Origin: Welwitschia mirabilis
Taxonomy: Eukaryota; Gnetophyta; Gnetopsida; Welwitschiales
NCBI GenBank assembly: GCA_051453625.1
Contig: JBOZIK010000001.1
Location: forward strand, 271,168,256-271,232,255
DNA length: 64,000 nt
Reading direction: 5' to 3'
This document shows, in pieces, positions 46,505 through 58,446 of this stretch. A model generated the notes under the pieces. That model was not told the origin of the DNA, did not search any database, and was given only the letters and a program-made list of their open reading frames with translations. A program made the translations under genes and the position numbers. How positions within the stretch are numbered: the stretch's first letter is position 1; each line of letters begins with the position of its first letter.

Positions 46505-48050
46505 TTTTAGTGCTAGAAGAAAAGCCACTCTAAAGCCAACCAGTAAATATGACAAAACCTATAATCTAATAAGATAACCAAGGAAAATAACAGGATGAAA
46601 GAAGCAGGTATATTAAAGATTCAGATAAATATGACCTAGGTGAATAGATTAGAAATAATGTTAAAATAGAGGTGGAAGAAAAAGATTTTATAGAGGATGA
46701 AGTCATACTTAAAATGTTGGTAAAAGAATAAATCTTTCTTGAATTGATAATTAAATTTGATTAATGATTGCATAAAATTCTTACATCTCCTCACTCACAA
46801 GAAGAATCTTCTCTAATGTTGAAGTAAAAGGATCTAAAAAGAAAGTTGTAATAGAATGTTATTGGAAAGATGATGGAGATTCAAGACCATTAAATCGTGA
46901 TACCCATTGGTTAGAATATTTAAGTCTTATTAGTCCTATATCCTTATAATTAGAAGACAAAGAAAGAAATATAAATACTTCCCTGATACCCACTTTTAAG
47001 GTAAAAATTATAAGAACCCTTATTACGCCTAAGATTTTTTGATGCCTTTTGTAAAGCCAACTATCTTGACTCAAAATTATACTTTCTAAGATATTTTCCT
47101 TTTCTTAAAAGGAGATTCTCAACTATGATATCACAAGAATCTTAATCATATTTTATTTTCTAAGGAACTCTTAAAAATTATTTCTTAGCCAAATTTCAAC
47201 CCATGAGGATGGTTGAAGATTTAAGGAAATAAATCTTAAACATTGAAAAAAGACATAGAGAAAGATTTAATGATTTAATTAATAGGTATAATATATTATT
47301 AGGTACATGTTCTAATTATTGAATCATAGCTAGGAATGGGTTAGAGCCTTACTTTGAGGACTACAAAGTTGAATGTTGAAATAACAATACTTATTATATA
47401 GAGGAAGCAATAAGACAAAGAATGTTCAAGAAGTGGGATAAGCCATGACTCAATTCTACAACATGAGTTAAGGATGGAAATAAGAAAATGAAAAGAAGAA
47501 AAAGATAAACAAAGTATGTATCCCAAAAGAAAATGATAGCATGTATAGTTTAAAACATATCAGTCTTATGAAAGAGGTAGCTAAAAAAGTGACCGATAGT
47601 ATGGTAGGGAAGTTTAATTAGTTAGCTATACAACACTTTAAGGAGGAAGGAGTACATACATGTAAATACTATGAGAAATAAAATCATGATGGAATAGAAC
47701 ATCCTTAGATGCAAGAATTTGTTCAATAACTAGATATAAATAAATTAGGTTTAAATTTTAGAAATCAACCTCAAATTAGAAAGAAACAATATCCTTATCA
47801 AAGTAGAAAATTAGAAGATAAAATAGGAAGAACTTTATAAAGGTATTCAAATTCAAAAAGGAAAGATTAAAAATGGAAATACAAAAATTAAAAATATCTA
47901 AGAGAAAAATTAGAAATGGAGAAAAAAGAAGGAAAAATCCTTACTCAACCTCAACTGAATCCTAAAGAAGTAATAAGTAAGGCAGTACAACTAGATTTGG
48001 AAAGCAGAAAGTGACATATAAATCATAGAGACAGAATATGAATTCAAACA
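46505..48050 (+). pseudogene. Leader and gag of element F
   Basis: After the LTR, 'ttttagtgctagaagaaaagcc' is probably a degraded primer-binding site; the tRNA cannot be named. The Gag-like part reads H-R-E-R-F-N-D-L-I-N-R-Y-N (about 47255) and, further on, E-A-I-R-Q-R-M-F, with many stops. Around 47540-47830 lies a long single-frame stretch containing V-A-K-K-V-T-D-S-M and a zinc-finger-like C-K-Y-Y-E-K-x-N-H-D-G-I-E-H-P, which may be the nucleocapsid knuckle with two Cys lost. A charged stretch follows. Confidence 0.55.
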
Positions 48051-48329
48051 ACTCCCCAAATAAAGGAAAAAAAAGAGTTCAAAATAAAAATAGTGGATGA
48101 TGCCTTAGTAGATTCTTTACCTTTTCCAATGAAAAGGAAAAAAATAGAACATCCAAAAGTGGAAAAGAATATATTATATTTAACAAAGATATTAAAAGAT
48201 ATAAAAGTATCATTACCTCTTTTAAAGTTATCAAAAGATGTATCTAGGTATTAGAAACAAATGAAGAGCATGTATTCAAAAAAATAGAGGAAAAAAAGAA
48301 GGCAAGAAAGAAAAACAAATTGAAATGGC

Positions 48330-48651
48330 AAGGAAGGATCAAGTTTCTTATACTTCCACATAAGTTCTTCAAAATAAATAATATGAAAAGTATAGTAATC
48401 CTAGAATACCTATGATAGATGTAAAAATTGATGGAAAACTTAGAGTAGAAGCACTTGTGGATCTTGGAGTAAGGATCAATATTATAGCCTATAAAACTTA
48501 TAAAGAATTAAGAAAACCAAAGTTCATACCTTACCAAAGAAATATGTACTTAGAATATGGCTCAGTAATAACACCTGAAAGAGTTCTAAAGGATGTACCC
48601 ATTAAAATCCAAGGTTTCATCTACTTGATAGACTCATTGTTGATGAAGTAA
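48330..48651 (+). pseudogene. Aspartic protease, element F
   Basis: Open frame 48412-48651 with M-I-D-V-K-I-D-G-K-L-R-V-E-A-L-V-D-L-G-V-R-I-N-I-I. The D-L-G triad stands where the retroelement protease has D-T-G, and I-N-I-I matches the N-I-L/I that follows. The next part (V-L-K-D-V-P-I-K-I-Q) is the flap-side strand region of gypsy proteases. One residue away from a catalytic triad, so probably inactive. Confidence 0.8.
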
Positions 48652-49129
48652 TAAGGAGATATCCATGAAATGATTTTGAAAATATCTTGGATGAACACTA
48701 TAGATGCTAATATTTATTCTAGAAGAGGGGTAATGGAAATTAGTCTAAGAGTTCTTAAAAAAGAGATTAAACTTTTTGATGTAGTAGTTTTTAAGAAATG
48801 GTACAGAACACAGAACCAAAAACCAATGCAATTCTAATATAAGAATTTAATTTAATGTTAAATAAATAAAATGAAGAGAAATATGAGGAGGAATATTTGA
48901 CAACTCAAGAAAAAGAAAATCCTCTACTGAAGGAAGGGTTAGAATATATCAAAGTAGATCCTAATAGACCTATAAGCATAAATAATTACTTAACTCATTC
49001 TTAGAAAAGAAAACTTAAGAGAATGTTGATTAAAAGAAAAGGAGACTTTGCTTAGGTCATATAGGTATTAAAGGAATAGATCCAAAACTATGTCAATATA
49101 GAATATATTTACATATTTCTATTAAATGA

Positions 49130-49930
49130 AGCCGGTAACCAGAAAGAAGATGTAACTCATACATATAGGAGATAATTAAAAAAGAGATTTCCAAATTCTT
49201 AGATGTAGTATTCATCTATCCTACATCTAATTCAAATGGGTTAGTCCAATGATGGTTGTTACAAAGAAAGGAAATAAATGGAAAGTATGTATAAACTTTA
49301 AAATGTTAAATATTACAACTTATAAAAATTATTTTCCTCTTCCATTTATAGACCAAGTTCTAGAAAGAGTATCTGGACATTAATACTACATCTTTCTAGA
49401 TGAATACAGTGGCTATAATTAGGTTCCTATAGCTTTAGAGGACTAATCAAAAATAAGTTTCACTTGTCATTGGGGTACTTATGCATATAAAGTACTACCA
49501 TTTTGATCATGTAATGCTCCCACTACTTTTTGAAGGTTAGTAAATAGAATTTTTTAAGATATGATAGGAAGATCAATCAAAGTATTTATGAATGATTTCT
49601 CAATGTTTGAAAATGACTTTGAAGAGTTACTTAATAGACTAGAAAAAGTTCTAAAGAAATGCAAAGTAAAACACCTTAGACTTAACTAGATAAAAAGTTA
49701 CCTTATGGTAATAGAAGACATAACGCTAGGACACAAGATTTCTCAAAAAGAGATTAAAATTGATTAAAAAATTAAAGCTATAAAAGATATTCCACCTTTA
49801 ACCAAATTTAAACAATTAGTATCTTTTCTATGACATGTTGGATATTATAGAATATTCATATCCAACTTCAATAAAGTTGCTAAATCTTTAAGTAACCCCT
49901 TACAAAAGGATGTAGAATATGACTAGATTG
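49130..49930 (+). pseudogene. Reverse transcriptase, element F
   Basis: Recognisable blocks in order: F-I-Y-P-T-S-N-S, K-Y-V-C-I-N-F in another frame, F-L-D-E-Y-S-G-Y-N, F-T-C-H-W-G-T-Y-A-Y, C-N-A-P-T-T-F, F-M-N-D in place of F-M-D-D (first active-site Asp to Asn), L-G-H-K-I-S-Q-K-E-I, and V-G-Y-Y-R-I-F-I. The F-x-D-x-x-S-G-Y-N and F-T-C-x-x-G-T-x-A-Y forms are those of the non-chromoviral (Athila/Tat-side) gypsy branch, unlike element E. Confidence 0.9.
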
Positions 49931-49969
49931 ATGAATGTCAAGATGCTTGCCAACCTTAAAGGATAAACT

Positions 49970-50178
49970 TTTATTAAAACCTATTTTACAAGGGCCAAAT
50001 TGGGTAAAAAAATTTCACATTATGATTGATGCATCTAATCATGCTATGAAAGCAGTTTTAGGGAAAAAAAGATGAAGACAATAAACCTTATGCCATTGCT
50101 TATATTAGCAAGAACTTCAAATCAGACCAATATAATTACATAGTAATAAAAAAATATTTGTTGGTATTGGTAATAATA
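49970..50178 (+). pseudogene. RNase H N-terminal part, element F
   Basis: Reads L-Q-G-P-N-W, F-H-I-M-I-D-A-S-N-H-A-M-K-A-V-L-G and then Y-A-I-A-Y-I-S-K-N-F before the 508-N gap. The first catalytic Asp of RNase H (I-D-A-S) is kept. The rest of the domain is in the gap and after 50687. Confidence 0.85.
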
Positions 50179-50686
50179 NNNNNNNNNNNNNNNNNNNNNN
50201 NNNNNNNNNNNNNNNNNNNNNNNNNNNNNNNNNNNNNNNNNNNNNNNNNNNNNNNNNNNNNNNNNNNNNNNNNNNNNNNNNNNNNNNNNNNNNNNNNNNN
50301 NNNNNNNNNNNNNNNNNNNNNNNNNNNNNNNNNNNNNNNNNNNNNNNNNNNNNNNNNNNNNNNNNNNNNNNNNNNNNNNNNNNNNNNNNNNNNNNNNNNN
50401 NNNNNNNNNNNNNNNNNNNNNNNNNNNNNNNNNNNNNNNNNNNNNNNNNNNNNNNNNNNNNNNNNNNNNNNNNNNNNNNNNNNNNNNNNNNNNNNNNNNN
50501 NNNNNNNNNNNNNNNNNNNNNNNNNNNNNNNNNNNNNNNNNNNNNNNNNNNNNNNNNNNNNNNNNNNNNNNNNNNNNNNNNNNNNNNNNNNNNNNNNNNN
50601 NNNNNNNNNNNNNNNNNNNNNNNNNNNNNNNNNNNNNNNNNNNNNNNNNNNNNNNNNNNNNNNNNNNNNNNNNNNNNNNNNNNNNN
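50179..50686. other. Assembly gap (508 N)
   Basis: Interrupts RNase H of element F. Reading on both sides fits a single domain, but the size expected from the protein is smaller than 508 bases, so the gap is oversized or holds an insertion. Confidence 0.9.
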
Positions 50687-52170
50687 GAACAAGAAAGATG
50701 CAAAATTGAGAAATATGAGATGGACATTGTTAATACAAGCATTTGATTTAAAAATTATAGATAAGAAAGAGATATAAAATGTAATAGTAGATTTACCTCT
50801 TAAGGTTAGAATTTCAGGATTAAGAACATATCAACATAAGAGATGAGTTTCCAGATGAACATCTTTTACAGGTAATAAAAAGTCCATGGTATTTTAATAT
50901 AGCCAACTTTCTTATGAGTAAATGATTACCATATTTTATGACTTACTATGAAAGAAAAAGATTGCTAAGAGAATCTAAAGATTATATTTAAAATGATAAG
51001 ATGATATTTAAAGAATCTAAAGATCATGTTATTAGAATATGTGTAGAATAAAATCTAAAGAATGAAATATTAAAGGAATCTTATAAAGAAGAAGAAGGAG
51101 GACATTATGATGCAAAAAGAATAGGAATGAAAATTCTCCATATGGGGTACTATTGACCCACTATATTAAAAGATTCACACATTTGTATTCAAGGTTGCAA
51201 TAAAAGTTAAAGAGAAGGCATATTTAGCCAAAAGTTAGAAATACCACAATAATGGATTTAGACAATTGAACCTTATAATGTATGAGGAATAGATTTTATT
51301 AGACCTATTGATCCTTCATCCTTTGGAAAACGATATATTTTGGTTTGTGTTGATCACTTTACTAAATGGGCTAAGGATGAGCTATGACTAATTGTTCTTT
51401 CCAAACCATAATTAACTTTTTCTTTAGAAATATTATTTATCAACTTGAAGCTCCATAAAAGCTTATATCCGATAGAGGAACCAATTTCACTAGTGAAGTC
51501 TTTAAGAAACTTTTGATAAAGTTTAGGATCCATCACAAACTCTTTACTTCCTATCAATCTAAATCCAATGATCAAGATAAAGTAACTAATAAATAACTAA
51601 ATAAAATATTAACAAAAGTTATAGATAGTAAGAAACAAATTGGACTAATAAATTAAATAAAGCTCTATGAACTTATAGAATAACTTGGAAACATACCATA
51701 GGATTTACTCCATATGAATTAGTGTATAGAAAAAGGGTTGCTAATTGAATTCAAATAAAAACATTTAAATTAGCTAAGAAATTAAAATTTAACTTAGGAA
51801 CAACTCAAAATTAATGGATAGAAAACATGAATATTTTAGATAAAAATAGAAAAGAAGCTCTTTTATGTAAAGAACTTAATCAACATAAAGCTAAAATACA
51901 TCATGATAATAAAATTAAGAAGACAAATTTTAATATAGAGGATTATTAATTTATGGTCCTAAGAAAATCCATTCAAAACAAAATCATGAATAAAACTAAC
52001 TAAGATCCTATACCATAATAAAAATTCTAGGAAATAGAGCTATAAAAATATATGATTCTAATGAAAAAGTAACCTACCAAATTAACAGGCAAAGAGCAAG
52101 AATATATTATGATCATAAATTGATGCTAAACTATTTAGAAAACAATGATAGGATGAAAATAAGACTTCCA
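50687..52170 (+). pseudogene. RNase H end and integrase, element F
   Basis: Begins with K-K-D-A-K-L-R-N-M-R-W and A-F-D-L-K-I-I-D-K-K-E, the RNase H end. After D-E-F-P-D-E-H-L-L comes the integrase H-H-C-C region (G-G-H-Y-D-A-K-R, I-C-I-Q-G-C-N-K). The core has G-I-D-F-I-R-P-I-D-P-S-S and Y-I-L-V-C-V-D-H-F-T-K-W (first Asp kept), S-D-R-G-T-N-F-T-S (second Asp kept), and N-D-Q-D-K-V-T-N-K, where the catalytic Glu is Asp. G-F-T-P-Y-E-L-V-Y and a coiled C-terminal part follow. The G-F-T-P-Y-E-L-V-Y form places it apart from classical chromoviruses. Inactive through stops. Confidence 0.9.
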
Positions 52171-53324
52171 CTCTATCTACAAAATAAATTCCAAAATTAG
52201 ATAATAAAGAATGTATCATTTCTTTAAAGTTTATTCAGTTTACTAATTTTCTAGATTGTTAAAAGTAAATGTTATGATTATAAAATAGAAACTAACTTAG
52301 TAAGTCTTCAAAAGGGAATTGTGCATTATCTTTATTCTTTATTAAGAAGATTGGGGAGATACATTCCATCATAAAATAGAATACTTTCTTATTAATAAGA
52401 TATATATATATATATATATNNNNNNNNNNNNNNNNNNNNNNNNNNNNNNNNNNNNNNNNNNNNNNNNNNNNNNNNNNNNNNNNNNNNNNNNNNNNNNNNN
52501 NNNNNNNNNNNNNNNNNNNNNNNNNNNNNNNNNNNNNNNNNNNNNNNNNNNNNGATCTAGATATATAAAAAAAAAAAAATATCCTGTGGATCCTTACTCC
52601 TCTGACAGTGGTTATACTCTCTTCATTGTGGTTAACCTAAGTTATGAAAAATAAAAAGTTGAGAAATAGTTATATCCTAGGACTTATCTAAGACATAGCT
52701 AGTTATAAAAAATCTAACTCTTTCATAACTTAAAAATAAATAAAAAAGGATTAAGAGAGAAAAGAAACTAGAAGAAATATATTCTAGTCTATGATGGAAT
52801 GTGTATTCAAATATTTTTAATTCAATAGCATGCATAATCATTAAATTATGTTTGAGCTAAGGGAAAGCTTCAAAGTTTTAGAATCATTTTGCATTATCTT
52901 AATAACTTAAAAATTATCTAGTTTAAATTTTCTTTAATGAAATTAATGTTGTCATAATAAAATAAAATAGTATAATAAGCTCTATCTAAAATAAAAATAA
53001 AAAATTTATTAAGAAAAATAGTTTATTACATCTGGTTACCAAATAATAGCAAAACCACTTTTCAAATTACTAAGTAAATAAATCATAAATTTAAGCAACT
53101 TAATTCTTATAGCATCCAGAAAACTTGTTCCTTTTATAATAACACTTAGTCTTAGATGTCAATCCTACAAAATTCTTACCTTAGGGTAATAGATGCATCT
53201 CACTTAGAGATTCTAACAACATATTAATCTCCTTTAGGTGGGCTCGTCAAAAGTGTTGATAGCATATCATATTACTTATCTATATTTTCCTTATTAAAAA
53301 TCAATGTAAAAAGGCTAAGAATAG
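52171..53324. other. Post-pol spacer of element F with gap
   Basis: AT-rich, no frame recognised. A (TA)n run at 52401-52419 ends in a 134-N gap (52420-52553), which probably stopped the assembly. Confidence 0.7.
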
Positions 53325-53762
53325 GGTTTGTACCTTAAAGTTGATTAACCTTTGCTCTAGAACTTACATTTGCCTAGCTAGCTAGTCTAAAGAGACATCA
53401 TTAGCTAAATTTCCCTAATTGAGTTCTTAACATAGTTCCTTAGTTCTTGCCCTCAGATACTTATCCACCAAGTGATGGATCATGGGACCAAAACTTGGAG
53501 GAATGATAGTTCTTCCAAAATGGTCTTTGTCAGCATCAGTGATGAAGAAATCTAAGGTGTTCCAAGCCTCAGCAAGGGATTTGTAATCATAATAAAAATA
53601 CTATTATACCATGTTTTCAAACCTAACATGCACTTGAGGTAACTAAGGATCTACATTAGTAATGCACATATCTATTTACGCAGAACCCAAGTTCAACAAA
53701 TAATGCTTTATCTTCTTAATGCTAGAGGTAGCAATGAGAGAAGGAGAAGGAGTGCAAGTCAT
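53325..53762 (-). pseudogene. Antisense ORF downstream of pol in element F
   Basis: On the strand opposite to gag-pol, one frame runs about 145 codons from ATG 53762 (M-T-C-T-P-S-P-S-L-I-A-T-S-S) without any frameshift, broken only by point stops (TAA/TAG). It includes K-S-L-A-E-A-W-N-T-L-D-F-F-I, D-H-F-G-R-T-I-I-P-P-S-F-G, H-L-V-D-K-Y-L-R-A-R-T-K-E-L and L-A-N-D-V-S-L-D. Base composition is richer in G+C than its flanks. Extra ORFs, some antisense between pol and the 3' LTR, are known in the Tat lineage of Ty3/gypsy; position and strand fit this. It could instead be a fragment of another element. I do not recognise the protein family. Confidence 0.65.
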
Positions 53763-54339
53763 AAGGATTAATAAAGAAAAGATGAGAAAGAGTGAAAAAT
53801 AATTAAGTCAAGAAATTCTTAAGCTCAAGTAAAAAGTAATGGATAATTAGCATGTAAAGAATGAGATTTATAATGCAAGTCTAACTATCATACTTGATAA
53901 GTGTAATTTATATTAAGTTACCAAGTGCACACATGTTTAGTCTTGAAGTAAAGGATTAAGCAAAATTGATATACCTATTGACCAATAACTAAAGTATGTC
54001 AAGTCTCAACATAAATATTAAAGTAAGTCTAGATTCAAGAGATCTCAAATTGATCAAGTTTCAACCTAAGATTAGAAATTCATATTAATTTATGATTAGC
54101 TTATATTTCCAAAACTATGTACTATTATAAGGATCCACTAAGATTTAACATCATAAACTATAGTACCAGGTAATTATCAAAAACCATGCAAACACTTTTA
54201 ATCAAAAGAAAATTCTTTTTAAGCTATATCTAATGACTTATAAAAATTTTTCTTTTATTTTGTTTTAAAAAAGAATAAGAAATAAAAGTTAATAATGTTT
54301 TTCTTCCAATATAAAATGGGCCTTGAACATAAAAAAATC
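53763..54339. other. Non-coding spacer in element F
   Basis: AT-rich, nothing recognised apart from its place between the antisense ORF and the tandem repeats. Confidence 0.5.
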
Positions 54340-54735
54340 ACTTAGTCGATCCAAACCAACCCAAAGTTAAAACTTTGAGTTAGATTTTAGATTAAACCAT
54401 TGTAAAGATAACTTGAATCTTTTATTTAATATCAACTTAAAGTTAAAACTTTGAGCTAGATCTTAAGCTAAATTGTTTGTCTCCTTATGCTTTAGAACTT
54501 ACAATTAAAATAAAAAAAAAATCTCATGACTGACCAACTTTGAGTTGGATTTCAAGATAACCCAATGACTTCTTTACTTTATAAGCAAGAAAGAAAATCT
54601 TCTAGTTAATTGACATTGATTCAAAGTTAAAAATCTAAATTGGATTTCAAGCTAGACCATTAGTAAGTAAGTCCCTTAAGTTGACTAACATTAGTCCAAA
54701 TCCAAAGCTTTGGATTAGATTTCAAGCCAACTTTG
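54340..54735. repeat. Imperfect tandem repeat near the 3' end of element F
   Basis: Five units at 70-100 bp spacing, with a core like 'caacccaaagttaaaac / tttgagttagattt / aagctaaaccatt' near 54355, 54435, 54530, 54615 and 54690. Tandem repeats in the 3' untranslated part are a known trait of Tat/Ogre-type elements. Confidence 0.7.
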
Positions 54736-54874
54736 CCTTTTAAAATTGTTTCTAAAAGAAGAAGATCTTATTCTTGATGACCCTCTCAACTTGCCTTTAT
54801 AACTCTACCATGAGACTTCAATTTTTTGTTATTACTTGCTTTCATAATAATGATGATTAGAATTCAAAGAACTC

Positions 54875-54900
54875 AATTAAGAACTCTTGAGTTCTTAATT
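54875..54900. other. Perfect 26-bp inverted repeat (hairpin)
   Basis: Arms aattaagaactc and gagttcttaatt with a 2-base centre (tt). No T-run follows that would make it a terminator-like element; its role is unknown. Confidence 0.9.
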
Positions 54901-57009
54901 ACCATCTTTGAACTCTTTCAATTATCTCCACAATGGATTCAATGATGCTCATTGATCACTTAAGAGCTCTTGATGACTCTCATTAAACCTGGTATTGTAG
55001 AGAGTAACCACCACTTGAATATTCCTTTCCATTAGCTCATCATTTCATTTAAACTCATGTTTAATGATCCATCTTTGTTTTTAATGACTCCTATTATAAG
55101 GTTAGTTTCATATTATCTTAACCACATCAACATCTATGATATCAGCTCTAAATTAGAAAATTTCTTAAATTTACACCTTATCAACATGTTGTTTAAATTT
55201 TTCCAACATCAGAAAAGTACAAAAATTTCTAGTTACATTTTTTTTATGATAAGATCTCTTATTTTTTACTCAAATGTGTAAATTAAATAAAATAGTAAGT
55301 ATCATTTTTTTAAAATTTAAAGTGGAAAGTAGGTTGGTAATTTCTACTTTCATCTCTGCATTTTACCTTATCGTGTTTATTTGCTTTATTGTTTTCAAGC
55401 TTCTCGACAAAGGTAGAATTTTTCCAAGTAAAAATTTTAAGTATTGCTAACACTTTACTTTAAGCATTCAGGAGCATGCTAAACTTATCTTAGGGAATGG
55501 AGTTGAATGACTTCCATATAGGTAATATTTTTACATCTGGTTAAATAATATTTTATATGCCTAGGAAGAAATGTTTTACTTAGTAAGATATTTTCAAAGG
55601 TTCTTTGTTGGAAAAATTTCTCTGTTATACACATTTTTATATATCTAACTCCAACAATGATAAAAAGTTTTATAGAATGCAGGGTTATTTTTTCATTAAA
55701 TTTTGCTAAAGTTCTTTTAGATCACTACTTGATAGAGTCCAAATAGAGAATTATCAAGTTAGGATGGTATGAGTGGCTTACTTTAAATGATAGATTTTCT
55801 TTGAAAAATATGTATATGAATTTTACAAAAATTTGAGAATCAATAATACCAAGAAATCTACTAGAAACTATTATGGAGAATTAGAGAATAGTAATTACCT
55901 ATAAAAAAATAAGAAATATTTTACTCTTATCACTCAGTAAAGAGTCCATTGATGACAGCAGCAGAAAGGAAAATATGAATCTAAGTATGAGTTTACTAGG
56001 ATAAGTGGCAGTCTAAGAAAGAATACTAGTACAAAAATATATAAAGCCAAAATTATTTATTATTTCTAAAATCATGGCCATTAATTTGGTATTTATTCTT
56101 TACAAGTAAAAGGTATCACATCACCTGACCTTTATATGGTTGCAACAATAAGGAATAAGAAAAATTGTACCAATGCAAATATTATAGAAAGGATCCTTTT
56201 GGGATTGGCAAGGCATATTAAAAAATTAAATAAAGTTGGAATTAGAAATTTGGACATATAATGACTTGGATTTCCTTCTCTAATTTCTTGAATTTTGAGT
56301 AAAAATAAAATTACATTTTAACCAAATAAGTCTTATGTTTAAGTATCTATTTAGAGTCTATTTGGAGTTAGGAACTAAGTTTTTTGAGAATTATAGAGCA
56401 AAAGATTACCTAGTTAGACCTAGGGAAATCCTCTTCTATCCCTTAAAGTTTGCTTTAATGCTATCCTTCTCAATCATACTATAATATCTAATCTAATTCA
56501 CATTTGAAGAACTCCTATCTTTCCATCAATTTTAGTCTAGTCAATTCTCTAAAGCATTAGAGGAAGACAAATTAGATAGCCTCTATAATTTTTTGATCTT
56601 AGTTAAAAACAAAATTCAAATCTGTTTAGGTAATAGAAGACATTTTAGCATTACACTATTAAGTTGGTAATTTAAAAATTAAAAATAAATTCTTAAGTAG
56701 AGGTTGGATTAAGAAAAATAAATTAATGAAAATCTACATCCTGAGATCACTAATAAAGAATAAAATATTTATCTCTTTAAATCTTTCAAAGATCTAAGTA
56801 GGAAATTATAAAGAGCTTATGAATGCATTATTGAAATAGAAATGGCTAGTAAAGATAAAGGAGAATTAGAAAATTTTTGAAGGGAAAGGTCAAACAGGTT
56901 AATATCCTTATTGCAGAATTTATCTTTCAGTAAAATATGATGCTAAATATGTAGGAGACTAGCAAAAATACATTACATTCATGCATAATAAAGGGATTCT
57001 ACAATTAAA
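54901..57009 (+). other. 3' region of element F, weak coding traces
   Basis: About 2.1 kb. Short plus-strand stretches (for example 56040-56280 and 56390-56600) have mixed-residue products of 30-50 codons between stops, but I cannot align them to a known domain. Could be the beginning of the unrecognised frame at 57010. Confidence 0.35.
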
Positions 57010-57440
57010 ATAAGAATATTTAGATAAAATCTATGTAGACCTATAGGGGATGAATGAAAAATTTATGAAGATCCATGAAGAGAACTAAGAATACATACAT
57101 AAATGGCTTGAAACTCAAAATTCATAGGGATACTATCAGTCCCTTTCAAAAGATAATAAGAGATGCATGGATTAAATAATAAAAGAAGATGAGGCTCTTA
57201 AGAATCGAATCAGAGAGGAAAACTCTTATGGTAAACATTTACATGATTCATCCATAAAATAATTTTTATCAAAAATAACAAAGGAAATTAGAAGAGAAAT
57301 AAGTTCGATTTAGGGCATTCCTTCAACTTCATTAACTCTATTTGGTAAGATGAAAGATAGAACAAAGTCGAGTATTATTAATATTTTAAGAGAATCTCTT
57401 ACAAAGTTAAAGAAGTATATTATAATAATAAGCCTTGAGT
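57010..57440 (+). pseudogene. Unrecognised decayed coding frame, element F
   Basis: One plus-strand frame of about 140 codons with six point stops and no frameshift. The product is highly charged and looks helical: M-N-E-K-F-M-K-I-H-E-E-N, I-K-E-D-E-A-L-K-N-R-I-R-E-E-N, then I-T-K-E-I-R-R-E-I-S and L-R-E-S-L-T-K-L-K-K. Such regularity is unusual for random AT-rich DNA. It lies between pol and the 3' LTR on the sense strand, where an extra or envelope-like ORF occurs in some gypsy lineages, but no membrane segment or family motif is visible. It could also belong to another nested insertion. Confidence 0.45.
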
Positions 57441-58023
57441 CTATCCAACTAATTATTCAAAATTAAAAAAAATAAAACATGAGATTATTCCATAAACTTC
57501 ATCTTGTGGAAGTGAAGTTGGATAAGTGGTGTGGGTTTGGGCATGAAGAATTGACTATGTTATAACCTTGACTATTATCCCTAGAAGTTGTATGACTCTA
57601 TTAATAGATTTAAAGAGCATTTAAAGAGTAGAAACATTATGGGAAATGGTCAAAGCTAAGCTACATTTTTGATATATGCAAAAGAGATATTAGAGCATTG
57701 CAACTTGAAATTATTCAGAAAAGAATGGAAGTCCTCATAAGAGAGCTTAAAACTTTTTTTAATGATAGTATAATAAAATTTTATAGGCTATTAGAAGAGT
57801 GTGAATTAGATGTTAAAGTTTTTATCATGTCCTATTAATATTTTTAGTATTTATGTTCTTTTAGAGATTGAATTGTATTTAGAACATGACTATACTAAGA
57901 GGCACATTTGTGGATACTTTTTCAAAATTATAGAATAAAGATTCCTTTGAATTGTATGTATTTTTCCTTAGATAAATATTAAGATTAAGACTGCAAGTTG
58001 GGATAACTCTAGAGCCAAAATTT

Positions 58024-58118
58024 GTGCTCCAAAGTCCTAAAGCAAAAGTCCCTTTAGCTCCTAAGATAAAAAAAGGAGAATCAACCAAGCCAAAAGCTCC
58101 TCCACAAGGTAGAGGCCA
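58024..58118 (+). pseudogene. Lys/Pro-rich frame fragment before the gap
   Basis: Plus-strand frame reading Q-S-P-K-A-K-V-P-L-A-P-K-I-K-K-G-E and K-P-K-A-P-P-Q-G-R-G, cut by the gap at 58119. Basic, proline-rich sequence of this kind is typical of disordered linkers or nucleic-acid binding tails. Not assignable. Confidence 0.35.
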
Positions 58119-58446
58119 NNNNNNNNNNNNNNNNNNNNNNNNNNNNNNNNNNNNNNNNNNNNNNNNNNNNNNNNNNNNNNNNNNNNNNNNNNNNNNNNNN
58201 NNNNNNNNNNNNNNNNNNNNNNNNNNNNNNNNNNNNNNNNNNNNNNNNNNNNNNNNNNNNNNNNNNNNNNNNNNNNNNNNNNNNNNNNNNNNNNNNNNNN
58301 NNNNNNNNNNNNNNNNNNNNNNNNNNNNNNNNNNNNNNNNNNNNNNNNNNNNNNNNNNNNNNNNNNNNNNNNNNNNNNNNNNNNNNNNNNNNNNNNNNNN
58401 NNNNNNNNNNNNNNNNNNNNNNNNNNNNNNNNNNNNNNNNNNNNNN
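58119..58446. other. Assembly gap (328 N)
   Basis: Hides the polypurine tract and the first bases of the 3' LTR of element F. Confidence 1.
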
